Source: Candidatus Sumerlaeota bacterium
GTDB taxonomy: Bacteria; Sumerlaeota; Sumerlaeia; Sumerlaeales; Sumerlaeaceae
Direction of reading: 5' to 3'
Length of the DNA stretch: 64,000 nucleotides
NCBI GenBank assembly: GCA_017161655.1
Contig: JADFCV010000002.1
Span: forward strand, 382,991-446,990
Below are positions 36,567 through 45,380 of the stretch, piece after piece. Below the pieces are notes generated by a model. That model saw nothing but the letters and a program-made list of their open reading frames with translations, did not search any database and had not been told where the DNA came from. The position numbers and the translations under genes are program-made. Each line of letters begins with the position of its first letter. Positions within the stretch are counted from its first letter, which is position 1.

Positions 36567-37889
36567 TCAGAATTCCGAATAGCGTTTCCAAATCTTCTTA
36601 GCGACCAATTGCGCATTTTCCAGCTCTGCGGTAAGATGCTGGTCAACCAATTGATGGGCGCGAACAACCCAGCGTCCGCCAACCATAGTCGAATGAACAA
36701 ATGATGAATTGATGCCAAAGTACCAGTGTCCAGCAAGATTTTCACTAGTCAGTGGTGTTGCCAGCGGATAATCAAGAAGAACCAAGTCAGCTGGTGCTCC
36801 TGGCTGCAGCTGACCAAGCGGGAGATCAAGAATTTCGCTAGCGAGCTGAGCTGAGCCGCCGAGCCACTGGAGAGGGGCATCGAATGGCACATTTGCCTTC
36901 GCGTCGCGGGCTTTGAAAAAGGCGGTTTTGGACTCGGCAATCATATCAGCATCGATCCCGTCGGTGCCAAGCGCGAGCCGTCCACGCGAGAGTTCTTCTA
37001 TGCGCGCATAGCCGACGCCGTTGTTCATATTCGATCGGGGATTATGGGCAATCCAACAACCTGCGTCATACGCATGCTGGATCTCTTCCGGGGTCAAATG
37101 TGTGCAATGGGCGAGGAGCGTCCCCGGACGCAAGATCCGCGCCTGACTCAAACGTCCGGTCACACGGTGTCCGGACCGCCGCAGAGCATCTTCGTTGTCC
37201 GATTCTGCTTCCGCACAATGAATATGAATGCCAACCTCAAAGTGATCTGCAAGTTCGGCAAGCTCGCGAAGCGTCCGGTCGCCTAAAGTGAAGGAGGCAT
37301 GAGCGCCCACAAGGCCCGCGTACCACTCAGGTTTCCTGCCATTAGCCAGGAAGCGGGCGTTTTCCTCCACGCCTTTTTTTGCCCCTTCTGCACCATGACG
37401 GTCTGTGACCTCATAGCAGAGCACACCGCGAAGCCCCACTCGTTCCATGGCTTTGCGTACGAGGTCAAGCGACCCCTCGATTGCACGCGGAGAAGCGTGA
37501 TGATCCACTAAAGTTCCAGCACCGGAGAGAGCTGCTCGAACTGTCCCCACGAGTGCACTGTAATACACGCCTTCTTCGTCGAGCGCCTGGTCGAGCTTCC
37601 ACCAGATTTCCTCAAGAATCTCGACAAAGTTTTGCGGAGCTTTCGCTGGAGCTGGCATACCTGTGGCCAGGCTGGAGTAAAGGTGGGTGTGTCCTACAAC
37701 CAGTGCCGGCATCGCAATGAGATGTGAGCAGTCGATGCGTTCCCATGGGAGTTCGCCCTCAGAGGTTGGAGCACTGGACTCTTCAAAAACTGCAGTGATC
37801 CGTCCGTCCTCGACAAGCAGCGATCCAGACGGAATAACCCGTCTGGAAGAGTAGTCGATGAGTGTCAGATTTTCTAGGAATAACGCCAT
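36567..37889 (-). CDS. ssnA: SsnA-type amidohydrolase/aminohydrolase
   Basis: A 440-residue metal-dependent hydrolase. Metal ligands are visible in VGHTHLYS (His67, His69), HIHCAEAESDN, and the catalytic GTDGIDADM; the conserved LVDHHASP segment is particularly characteristic of SsnA. In enterobacteria ssnA lies in the purine-salvage/selenate-reductase region and its substrate is unproven. Here it lies upstream of the zinc-ribbon gene and is divergent from mqnE, so a role in nucleobase or futalosine-type deamination is conceivable but not shown. Assignment to the family is firm; the function is not. Confidence 0.82.
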   Translation of the reverse strand: MALFLENLTLIDYSSRRVIPSGSLLVEDGRITAVFEESSAPTSEGELPWERIDCSHLIAMPALVVGHTHLYSSLATGMPAPAKAPQNFVEILEEIWWKLDQALDEEGVYYSALVGTVRAALSGAGTLVDHHASPRAIEGSLDLVRKAMERVGLRGVLCYEVTDRHGAEGAKKGVEENARFLANGRKPEWYAGLVGAHASFTLGDRTLRELAELADHFEVGIHIHCAEAESDNEDALRRSGHRVTGRLSQARILRPGTLLAHCTHLTPEEIQHAYDAGCWIAHNPRSNMNNGVGYARIEELSRGRLALGTDGIDADMIAESKTAFFKARDAKANVPFDAPLQWLGGSAQLASEILDLPLGQLQPGAPADLVLLDYPLATPLTSENLAGHWYFGINSSFVHSTMVGGRWVVRAHQLVDQHLTAELENAQLVAKKIWKRYSEF

Positions 37890-38077
37890 TTTGTCACCTA
37901 AAAGAACTGTCTGATAAACCTAATGAGTCCCTTGCGCTAGGCACACGAGCTCAACTCTTTAATGCTACTGCACGACTTGCGCAACTGTTCCCTTTGAGAT
38001 GTAGAAAAAAGACCAAAAGAAGTTCTGAATCACAAGCGGGAATAGGCTTTATCGTTTCTGGTGAGGGTTGAGTAAAA

Positions 38078-39217
38078 GTGCGTGTTTCGTCATGCAAGAC
38101 AATGGAGTTTCCTAAGTGGCTTTTTCAGCGGGCCGAAGCGCTCGACATGCACGATATCGCCGAGAAGGTGATCGAAAGCGAGCGTTTGTCGGCAGAGGAC
38201 GGCCAGCGACTATTCGAATGTCCTGATCTCCCTCTCGTTGGTTTGCTTGCAGACATTGTTCGCCGCCGAAAAGTGGGGGAGAAGGCTTTCTTCAACCGGA
38301 ACCTCCGGATCGATTACACAAACATCTGTAATAAGAAATGCCTGTTTTGCGCCTTCGACCGTCTGCCTGGCGAACCCGGCGGATATGTCCTCGATCCTCA
38401 GCAGATTCACGACCGCGTCGTTGAACACCTGCCCTTTGGAATCACGGAAGTTCATATGGTCGGAGGTATAAATCCCAGGCTTCCATTCAGTTACTATCTT
38501 GACGCCCTACGCGCTATCAAATCGGCTGCTCCCGATATTCACGTGAAAGCATTCACTGCAGTAGAGATTGCGCAAATTATCAAAATCTCAAAGCTTACCC
38601 CCGAAGACACCCTGTTTACCTTACGAGAAGCAGGGCTAGACTCGTGTCCTGGTGGCGGGGCAGAGGTCTTGAGTGATCGGGTTCACGATGAACTCTATCC
38701 GATCAAGATTGGCCCTCAACAGTGGCTTGAGATCCAGCGACTAATCCATCGCTGCGGGTTACGATCCACCGCCACAATGCTATACGGCCACATTGAGACA
38801 CGCGCCGAACGGGTGGAGCATATGATCCAGCTGCGTGCTCTTCAGGATGAAACAGGGGGCTTCCTTGCCTTCGTCCCTTTAGCTTTCCATCCAGAAAATA
38901 CGGAGATGTCGCATTTGCCGCCGCCCAGCGGAGTTGAAGATTTACGCACCATCGCAATCTCCCGGCTCATGCTCGACAATTTTGACCATATCAAGGCGTA
39001 TTGGGTCATGCTGACTCCTAAGGTTGCTCAAGTCAGTCTTTCATTTGGCGCCGACGATCTGGACGGAACAGTGATCCACGAGACCATCGTGCATGAAGCT
39101 GGCGCCAAAACACCTCTTGGGCTGACAGTTGAAGAGCTGGTTCACCTCATCCGCGAAGCGGGTAAAATTCCAGCAGAGCGCGATTCCCTTTATCGCATTC
39201 GCCGAGTCTGGAATTAG
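38078..39217 (+). CDS. mqnE: Aminofutalosine synthase (radical SAM)
   Basis: A 379-residue radical SAM enzyme of the futalosine menaquinone pathway. The [4Fe-4S] motif is C-x3-C-x2-C at Cys84, Cys88 and Cys91 (TNICNKKCLFCAF), with conserved GITEVHMVGGINP and FTAVEIAQI segments and a C-terminal half that includes SCPGGGAEVLSD. It joins the MqnA product to SAM-derived adenosine to form 6-amino-6-deoxyfutalosine. The start is GTG at 38078 with GAGGG about 10 bases upstream; an ATG at 38102 is an alternative without a ribosome-binding site. No other mqn gene is adjacent. The 188 bases before it hold no recognisable element. Confidence 0.9.
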   Translation: MRVSSCKTMEFPKWLFQRAEALDMHDIAEKVIESERLSAEDGQRLFECPDLPLVGLLADIVRRRKVGEKAFFNRNLRIDYTNICNKKCLFCAFDRLPGEPGGYVLDPQQIHDRVVEHLPFGITEVHMVGGINPRLPFSYYLDALRAIKSAAPDIHVKAFTAVEIAQIIKISKLTPEDTLFTLREAGLDSCPGGGAEVLSDRVHDELYPIKIGPQQWLEIQRLIHRCGLRSTATMLYGHIETRAERVEHMIQLRALQDETGGFLAFVPLAFHPENTEMSHLPPPSGVEDLRTIAISRLMLDNFDHIKAYWVMLTPKVAQVSLSFGADDLDGTVIHETIVHEAGAKTPLGLTVEELVHLIREAGKIPAERDSLYRIRRVWN

Positions 39218-39305
39218 CTGCCGGGCTTTCATCTTTCGGCGCCTTCTCGGTCTGAGTCAATAGAGAGCGCTGAGCATTGGCGAAACCCTACTTTATCAAC
39301 ACCGA

Positions 39306-40304
39306 ATGCAGATGGGGAACCAGTACTATGTTCTCGATGTCGAACTTAGCGAGAGCCTTTACGTGGAAGGAGAGAATCAGAGGGTGGTTGCTGCCGTTGT
39401 TTTGTTGATAGCCGTTGTCGCGGTTGCTTTCGTGACCAGCCGTCAATGGGCCACACTGCGGCGCCAGTGTGAGCAAATCGCGACTCCAAACTATACACTG
39501 TGGTGCGACGGTGACAACTGTCTGCGGTTGCTTACGTTCACGCCAACCCTCCCCACCACGAGTGCGGCACGCCTCATCGCATTGAGTTTCTCTTCCATTC
39601 ACATGTTTTCGCTTGGCGCGGTAGTGGGGGCCGCAGTCACCATGCGATTGATTCAGTTGCTCTGGCCGCACAACGAGATAGACTTCCCGGTTCGAGCATT
39701 GTTGTGGGTCGGCATTGTCGCCACCGTATGGCTTGGAGTTTTTGTGGCAGAACACATGGAGCTGAGATCGCTCGTACTGGAGAAAAGACGTTCTTTAAGC
39801 GATGAATGGGGGGTGATCGATCCCATCCTTCTAGCGGGGGCCTTACATGCTCATTTAACCCGTCACCGACTCTATTTGCTTGCGCTAGCAGCAGTTGGCT
39901 TACCTGCTCCTTGGCATGTGACGCTTCTCATAGTCGTGGGGGTGGGAGCTCTGTGTTGGTTTCTCTGGCGAAAGCCCTCCTCTCAAGTGTTCCTGGCTGC
40001 TATGCCAAGCGAACTTGAACGTCCGTTCTTGCCGATGAGGGAACAGATGCGCGACGGAATTTGGGTGGCTCCCATGGGGCTGCTTCTCGTGATAGGGGCT
40101 GCCGCACTTCTGTATTTCAACGATGTCAGCTCGCTCGTGTTAGCTGCTCTTTGCGCTGTTGGATGTGCGCTTGTCGTGGCCAGCGAGCGAATCTCACGAA
40201 TCCATTCCCACCATATGACACTCTCGCAGTTCCGTGAGCGGATGAGTCAGCTCCTTGGGGCGAACATGAGCGGGGCGCCCGCTGGAACACAGTTTCCCGC
40301 ATGA
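39306..40304 (+). CDS. Membrane protein of unknown function
   Basis: A 332-residue protein with about seven hydrophobic segments (roughly 27-44, 100-118, 128-145, 190-225, 255-285) and short charged loops. I do not recognise a family. No ribosome-binding site is evident before the ATG pair at 39306/39312, so the start is uncertain. It lies between mqnE and dnaB on the same strand. An opposite-strand frame of 155 codons covers its 5' half, but the plus-strand frame has the even hydrophobicity and length of a real membrane protein. Confidence 0.55.
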   Translation: MQMGNQYYVLDVELSESLYVEGENQRVVAAVVLLIAVVAVAFVTSRQWATLRRQCEQIATPNYTLWCDGDNCLRLLTFTPTLPTTSAARLIALSFSSIHMFSLGAVVGAAVTMRLIQLLWPHNEIDFPVRALLWVGIVATVWLGVFVAEHMELRSLVLEKRRSLSDEWGVIDPILLAGALHAHLTRHRLYLLALAAVGLPAPWHVTLLIVVGVGALCWFLWRKPSSQVFLAAMPSELERPFLPMREQMRDGIWVAPMGLLLVIGAAALLYFNDVSSLVLAALCAVGCALVVASERISRIHSHHMTLSQFRERMSQLLGANMSGAPAGTQFPA

Positions 40305-40445
40305 CGGGGATTCTCTTGCGTACTGTATTTCTGACCCCACAATACAATGCTGTTGTCATTTTGTGGCCTACGGCTTTTTTAGAAGCGTAGCCATACCTCG
40401 GATTTCTTCAAAACTTTTTAGTGACTGCGGAATGCGACTGCTCAG

Positions 40446-41915
40446 ATGACGCGACCACATCGTGAAAATAGAACCGTGGCTAAGAGCCGGGGTGATCTTG
40501 TTCCAACGGATCTGCCTTCAAGTCATGAGGCGGAGCAGGCAATTCTAGGAGCAATGCTTCTCGATGCCGAGGCTATTGACACGGCTGTCCACGATTTGCG
40601 CCCCGAGTTTTTCTACCACGAGGCCCACGCAACACTGTTTGCGGTCATTGCTGATCTGCACCAGAAGCAGTTAGCAGTTGACCTTACCAATGTCATTGGA
40701 GAGCTCAAGTCGCGGCGGCTGCTTGACAAAGTTGGGGGGCCTGACTACGTCGCGTCGCTCCCTGCGCAAGTCTTTTCCGTGGCAAGCATCGATCACTACA
40801 TTGCGCAGGTGCGGGAAACTTACGAAAAACGCGAATTGTTGCGTCTCGCCGATCAGGTACGCCTGCAGATTCTTGAAAATGGCCGCGATGTTTCCGAAGT
40901 TATAGAATTGGTCGAAGGGCAGCTTTTTGACCTCTCGCTCAAGCGTGAGACTCGAGAGTTTCGTGCTGCGTCGGACCTGCTTCCCGAGGTCCTGGAAGAG
41001 CTAGAGAGACGACGCCGCGATGACCACGAGCAGCGGGGCGTTCTCACAGGATTCTCGGATCTGGATGTTATGACTGGGGGGCTTCAGCCCAGTGATCTTA
41101 TTATCCTTGCGGCGCGGCCATCAATTGGAAAAACGGCGTTGGCCATGAACATTGCCCTCAATGTGGGTGCAGGGCGGCTTAAGGGCTTGGCTGCCAATTT
41201 GAGTTTAGCACGACCCGTGGGCATCTTTTCACTCGAAATGAGCTCCGAACAAATTACCCAACGTCTCTTGGCTGCACTCAGCCGAGTTCCACTAAAAGTT
41301 CTACGTCACTTAAAGCTCTCCGACGTGCAAAACAAAGCTGTGCAGAGTGCTGCTCAAGTTCTGGTTAAGGCGCCGATATTCATCGATGATACTCCTTCTT
41401 TGACAATTGTCGAATTGCGCTCGAAAGCACGCCGTCTCAAGGGACGCGAGGGGAATCTTGCACTGATTGTGGTGGATTATCTTCAACTCATGCACACTGG
41501 CGGGCGGGTGGAGAGTCGACAGCAGGAAGTTGCAGAAATCACGCGTTCGCTAAAAGCGCTGGCCCGCGAACTCGATGTACCGGTCCTTGCCTTGAGTCAG
41601 TTGAGCCGTCAGGTCGAGCAACGCAAAGGACGCAAATCCCGACCGATGCTGAGTGATCTACGTGAGAGTGGCGCCATCGAGCAAGATGCAGACATCGTCA
41701 TGTTTATTCACCGCGACAGGAACGAACAAAATGATCGATCAGAGGACGACGACGCAAAAAGGCAAATGACTCAAAGGCCTACAGAATTGATCATCGCGAA
41801 GCATCGTAATGGTCCGATTGGTACGATAGAGTTGCTTTTCTTCCCCGAACTGACTTTGTTTGCGTCTCCTTATCGCGGCGATAGCGAAGCCGATGAGAAA
41901 GACGTGGGTTACTAG
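40446..41915 (+). CDS. dnaB: Replicative DNA helicase DnaB
   Basis: A 489-residue hexameric helicase. The N-terminal DnaB domain begins PSSHEAEQAILGAMLLDAEA, and the RecA-like C-terminal domain carries Walker A ARPSIGKTAL, the FSLEMSSEQ motif, Walker B LIVVDYLQLM, and the SQLSRQVEQR and LRESGAIEQDAD motifs. Length is normal and no intein is seen. A stretch of about 17 residues after the Walker A helix (GAGRLKGLAANLSLARPVG) is somewhat longer than in typical DnaB. The ATG at 40446 lacks a clear ribosome-binding site; GTG at 40473 is an alternative. Confidence 0.95.
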   Translation: MTRPHRENRTVAKSRGDLVPTDLPSSHEAEQAILGAMLLDAEAIDTAVHDLRPEFFYHEAHATLFAVIADLHQKQLAVDLTNVIGELKSRRLLDKVGGPDYVASLPAQVFSVASIDHYIAQVRETYEKRELLRLADQVRLQILENGRDVSEVIELVEGQLFDLSLKRETREFRAASDLLPEVLEELERRRRDDHEQRGVLTGFSDLDVMTGGLQPSDLIILAARPSIGKTALAMNIALNVGAGRLKGLAANLSLARPVGIFSLEMSSEQITQRLLAALSRVPLKVLRHLKLSDVQNKAVQSAAQVLVKAPIFIDDTPSLTIVELRSKARRLKGREGNLALIVVDYLQLMHTGGRVESRQQEVAEITRSLKALARELDVPVLALSQLSRQVEQRKGRKSRPMLSDLRESGAIEQDADIVMFIHRDRNEQNDRSEDDDAKRQMTQRPTELIIAKHRNGPIGTIELLFFPELTLFASPYRGDSEADEKDVGY

Positions 41916-41975
41916 TGATTTCTCGCCACGAGGGTGAGCGAGGAATTCCAAAGATTCGCTCCGCCGGAGGATAAC

Positions 41976-42188
41976 ATGAAACGGCAGTACATTGCGCGTA
42001 TCGTCGTACTGGAAAGGCATGCTGACGGCTCGGCTCGGCAGTTCACGGTTACGCGTACAATCGATGAGGATGTGACTGTTCGAGAGCTATTCGATTGGCG
42101 TGAAAAACGGGTCCATGATCCGGTTAATGGAGAATTTGCCAGCAGAGAAATCATTCTCACGCCAGACGACAAAGATGAGTCCTGGTAA
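41976..42188 (+). CDS. 70-residue protein of unknown function
   Basis: A small, charged, probably alpha/beta protein (MKRQYIARIVVLERHADG...TPDDKDESW) with no cysteine or membrane segment. ATG 41976 is favoured over a GTG at 41934 because GGAGG ends 4 bases before it, an excellent ribosome-binding site. It follows dnaB by 60 bases on the same strand and ends 8 bases before the 3' end of tRNA-Arg on the other strand. It resembles no family I know. Confidence 0.65.
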   Translation: MKRQYIARIVVLERHADGSARQFTVTRTIDEDVTVRELFDWREKRVHDPVNGEFASREIILTPDDKDESW

Positions 42189-42196
42189 GAAAGAAG

Positions 42197-42269
42197 CGCG
42201 CCCGGAGAGATTCGAACTCCCGACCCGCTGATCCGAAGTCAGCAGCTCTATCCACTGAGCTACGGGCGC
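42197..42269 (-). tRNA. tRNA-Arg (TCG)
   Basis: A 73-base cloverleaf on the minus strand. The acceptor stem is GCGCCCG/CGGGCGC, the anticodon stem GCTGA/TCAGC with loop CTTCGGA, anticodon TCG at 42234-42236, and the T loop is TTCGAAT. CCA is not encoded, unlike the tRNA-Phe in this window. It lies 83 bases downstream of the lon stop codon on the same strand. Confidence 0.96.
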
Positions 42270-42352
42270 GCAACTTGCAAATTCGGCTGTCAACCACCTA
42301 AGAATACTGAAATAAGCGACTGCGCATTCGCACACGAAATACTGCTGTTCTT

Positions 42353-44734
42353 TTAGCCCCAATTTTCCGTTGGTGCTTTATCGCCCAAGGCCAAATCAAG
42401 GACCTCATGCACTTGCTTCACCGGGTGAAATTTTAGCTTTTCCCTAATTTCTGGCGGCAATTCGGCAAGATCATTCAGGTTACGCTCTGGAAGAATGATC
42501 TCGCGAATTCGGGCCCGTGCTGCAGCCAGGACTTTTTCTTTTATCCCCCCAACAGGAAGAACGTTTCCTTTCAGGGTGATTTCACCTGTCATGGCCAGGT
42601 AATCCTTAACAAGACGATTTGTTAGCAAAGATGCAAGGGCTGTGCAAATCGTGATTCCTGCTGACGGGCCGTCCTTGGGAACTGCTCCTGCTGGCACGTG
42701 AATATGGAGATCGCGCTGAGAGAAGAGCTCGTCTGCAATGTCCCAGCGCGACGCGTTGGCACGCAGGAAGGTCAGCGCGGCCTGTGCGCTCTCCCGCATG
42801 ACCTCACCCAACTGTCCAGTTAGCGTAAACCGTCCTGACCCCGGCGTCATGCTCGCTTCTACAAAAAGGATTTCTCCACCAACAGGGGTCCAGGCCAAGC
42901 CTATTGCTACACCGGGCACGCCCATGCGTTGAGCTGTTTCGCTGTAGTACTTGGGAGGACCCAGCAAGGATTGGACGTTCCGCGGTGTCACACGCATCTT
43001 AAACTCAGGATTCTCTGCAACCCGACGAGCCACTTTGCGACATACTGCCGCAATCTCACGTTCGAGACTCCGAAGCCCGGCCTCTCGAGTATAATCCTCG
43101 ATGATTCTTACGACGGCTGCTTCCGTGAATCGGAGTTGATCGGGTTGCAGCCCGTTATTCTCAAGCTGCTTTGGAATGATGTAGCGCTTGGCGATCTGAA
43201 CTTTTTCACCTAATGTGTAGCCAGGAAGCTCGATGACTTCCATGCGGTCTCGCAGCGGGCCTGGCACGGGGTCCATGTGGTTCGCCGTCGTTATGAACAT
43301 GACGTTCGAGAGGTCGAAAGGAATGTCGAGATAGTTATCCACGAACGAATTGTTCTGCTCGGGGTCGAGTACTTCGAGAAGTGCGGCTGCAGGATCGCCA
43401 CGGTAATCGCTTCCAAGTTTGTCAATCTCATCCAGCATAAGGATGGGATTGTTGGCGCCAGCTTGCTTGATTGCTTTGATGATTCGCCCCGGCATTGCCC
43501 CAATGTACGTGCGACGGTGCCCACGAATTTCCGCTTCGTCTCGCATCCCACCGAGGGCAATTCGAGCGAATTTTCGTCCCATCGCGCGCGCGATTGACCG
43601 TCCCAACGAAGTTTTGCCAACGCCTGGTGGTCCGACAAAGCAAAGGATGGGGCCTTTCATGTCGTTTTTTAGCTTCCGGACGCTGAGGTATTCGAGAATC
43701 CGTTCCTTGATCTTATCGAGATCGTAATGATCTTCGTCGAGAATTCGTTTTGCTCTTTTGATATCGAGCGTGTCGGTCGTACTTTCGAGCCAAGGAAGTT
43801 CCAGAATCCAATCGAGGTAGGTTCGAGCGACCGTATATTCTGGGCTTGCTGGCTGCATAAGGCGCAATCGATTCAATTCCTTCTCAGCCACCTCTCGAGC
43901 ATGTTGCGGCAAGGCTTTCTTCTTTAAGCGTTCCTCGAGTTCTTCGATCTCGTGAGATGTTGACTCGTCCTCACCAAGCTCTTTCCTGATAGCCTTCAGC
44001 TGCTCGCGGAGGAAATACTCGCGCTGTGCCTTATCGAGTTCACTTTTGACCTGAGTCCGGATTTTTGAGCCTAGCTCGAGAACCTCCATCTCGCGCGTGA
44101 GTAAATAATGCACTTTGCGGATGCGCTCGCGCACACTGGTAAGACTTAGCACTTCGATTAACTCGGGGACCTTCAGCGGCAGATTCGTAGCGACCAAGTC
44201 TGCAAGTCGGCCAGGATCGCCAACATTCATAGCGGCTGTTGCAAGGTCCTCCGGCAGGGCCGACAATTGCACAGCTTTTGCGAGCAGCGCTTGAATGCTG
44301 CGCACGAGTGCCTGCGTCTCCATGTCGTCGGCTGGTTCCTCAGGCAGTTCCTGAACCCTCGCTTTCAAATAGGGCGATGTGGAGATGGGCTCGACAATCC
44401 GAATTCGGGCAATGCCATGCAAAAGCACACGCACGATGCCGTCAGGCGTGCGCAACATTTTAACAATTTTTGCGGCGGTGCCGACATTGTAGATATTCTC
44501 AAAACTCCCCCAGTCGGACGCTTCTGGTATTTTTGTGAAAACACCAACAAGCCGTGGCCCGCTAACAACGTCATTGATCAGTGCTTTGCTCTTTTCCTCG
44601 CCGACGATGATCGGTGCGACCATCGCCGGAAAAAGGACAAACTGATCCAGAGGCAAAATGGGCAGCTCCTCAGGAATTTCAGGAACTGACTCGCCCTGAA
44701 CTGTTTGGGTATCCACTTCGACGCCTTCTGTCAT
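42353..44734 (-). CDS. lon: ATP-dependent protease Lon
   Basis: A 793-residue LonA-type protease. The N-terminal substrate domain starts LPILPLDQFVLFPAMVAPI; the AAA+ module has Walker A GPPGVGKTSLG and Walker B ILMLDEIDKLG; the protease domain has the catalytic Ser in PKDGPSAGITI and Lys in GGIKEKVLAA. It degrades misfolded and regulatory proteins in the cytoplasm. AAAGGAAG precedes the ATG. It follows the small heat-shock gene by 12 bases, so the two probably form a heat-shock operon. I looked for a CIRCE inverted repeat upstream of the pair and did not find one. Confidence 0.96.
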   Translation of the reverse strand: MTEGVEVDTQTVQGESVPEIPEELPILPLDQFVLFPAMVAPIIVGEEKSKALINDVVSGPRLVGVFTKIPEASDWGSFENIYNVGTAAKIVKMLRTPDGIVRVLLHGIARIRIVEPISTSPYLKARVQELPEEPADDMETQALVRSIQALLAKAVQLSALPEDLATAAMNVGDPGRLADLVATNLPLKVPELIEVLSLTSVRERIRKVHYLLTREMEVLELGSKIRTQVKSELDKAQREYFLREQLKAIRKELGEDESTSHEIEELEERLKKKALPQHAREVAEKELNRLRLMQPASPEYTVARTYLDWILELPWLESTTDTLDIKRAKRILDEDHYDLDKIKERILEYLSVRKLKNDMKGPILCFVGPPGVGKTSLGRSIARAMGRKFARIALGGMRDEAEIRGHRRTYIGAMPGRIIKAIKQAGANNPILMLDEIDKLGSDYRGDPAAALLEVLDPEQNNSFVDNYLDIPFDLSNVMFITTANHMDPVPGPLRDRMEVIELPGYTLGEKVQIAKRYIIPKQLENNGLQPDQLRFTEAAVVRIIEDYTREAGLRSLEREIAAVCRKVARRVAENPEFKMRVTPRNVQSLLGPPKYYSETAQRMGVPGVAIGLAWTPVGGEILFVEASMTPGSGRFTLTGQLGEVMRESAQAALTFLRANASRWDIADELFSQRDLHIHVPAGAVPKDGPSAGITICTALASLLTNRLVKDYLAMTGEITLKGNVLPVGGIKEKVLAAARARIREIILPERNLNDLAELPPEIREKLKFHPVKQVHEVLDLALGDKAPTENWG

Positions 44735-44746
44735 TGAGCACTTCCT

Positions 44747-45199
44747 TTACTGGATTTCGATTTTCACTTCTTGGCGCAGGTGCGGACGCTTCTTTAGCTC
44801 AATGGTTAGAAACCCATTCTGGAGAGTGGCTTTGACGTCTTCAGGCTCAAAACGCTCTGGTAGCGCAAACACTCGCTGAAAATCACCGTACTGAATTTCC
44901 ATCAGATGGTACTGGTCTTTGCGCACATGGGAGTCGTCGTCGCGCTTGCCGTGAACAACTAAGTAGCGCCCAGAAAGCCTCACGTCGAGGTCCTTCTCCT
45001 GGACTCCCGCCAACTCCATTTTTATATGAATGGCGTCTTCTGTCTCATAAACATCTGCGGGCGGTGTCCAGGCGCGCTTTGCTGGCAAATAGTGCGGTCT
45101 GCGATGTCCAAGGAAGCTTGCTGCCCACCGCACAAAATCTTCCTCGAACGGATCCCCAGTTTCCGCGAGTTTTCTGATCATGAGGTTCAGAGATTTCAT
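44747..45199 (-). CDS. Small heat-shock protein (Hsp20/alpha-crystallin family)
   Basis: A 150-residue ATP-independent chaperone. The alpha-crystallin domain (about 47-140) opens WTPPADVYETEDAIHIKMEL and contains LAGVQEKDLDVRL and the A-x-x-x-N-G-F/V-L strand ATLQNGFLTI near the C-terminus. The C-terminal I-x-I tail (KIEIQ) for oligomerisation is present in short form. It holds unfolding proteins for refolding or, with the adjacent lon, for degradation. The 180-base leader upstream contains no clear heat-shock operator. Confidence 0.92.
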   Translation of the reverse strand: MKSLNLMIRKLAETGDPFEEDFVRWAASFLGHRRPHYLPAKRAWTPPADVYETEDAIHIKMELAGVQEKDLDVRLSGRYLVVHGKRDDDSHVRKDQYHLMEIQYGDFQRVFALPERFEPEDVKATLQNGFLTIELKKRPHLRQEVKIEIQ

Positions 45200-45350
45200 T
45201 GAAGTTGTTTCCCTTTTGGGTCGAGAATGCTCTCACTGTATTTACGATCCACGCCACCAGTTTTCGATCAAGCAGCATTGTGGCGGCAACAATGAAGTAG
45301 AGTCTTACCAGTCTAGCTCAGCAAAGACTGCATTCGTAGACAAAGTCGAT

Positions 45351-45378
45351 AAGAGGGCTCAAAGAGCATCCTCTTTTT
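45351..45378 (+). other. Terminator-like hairpin on the plus strand with no plus-strand gene
   Basis: AAGAGGGCTC and GAGC-AT-CCTCTT form a 10-bp stem with a 2-base bulge and a 3-base loop, followed directly by a run of T. It is oriented as a terminator for plus-strand transcription, yet no plus-strand gene lies in the 180-base gap between the hsp20 start and the signal-peptidase-like gene. On the minus strand it has no T tract. Confidence 0.4.
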
Positions 45379-45380
45379 CA

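Noticed and set aside
39288..39755. A 155-codon open frame on the minus strand opposite the membrane-protein gene at 39306
   Set aside because: Its product is Cys/Arg/His-rich without domain pattern, and the plus-strand frame is longer with coherent membrane segments.
45200..45380. A CIRCE element (TTAGCACTC-N9-GAGTGCTAA) before hsp20-lon
   Set aside because: I searched the leader by eye and found no match in either strand.
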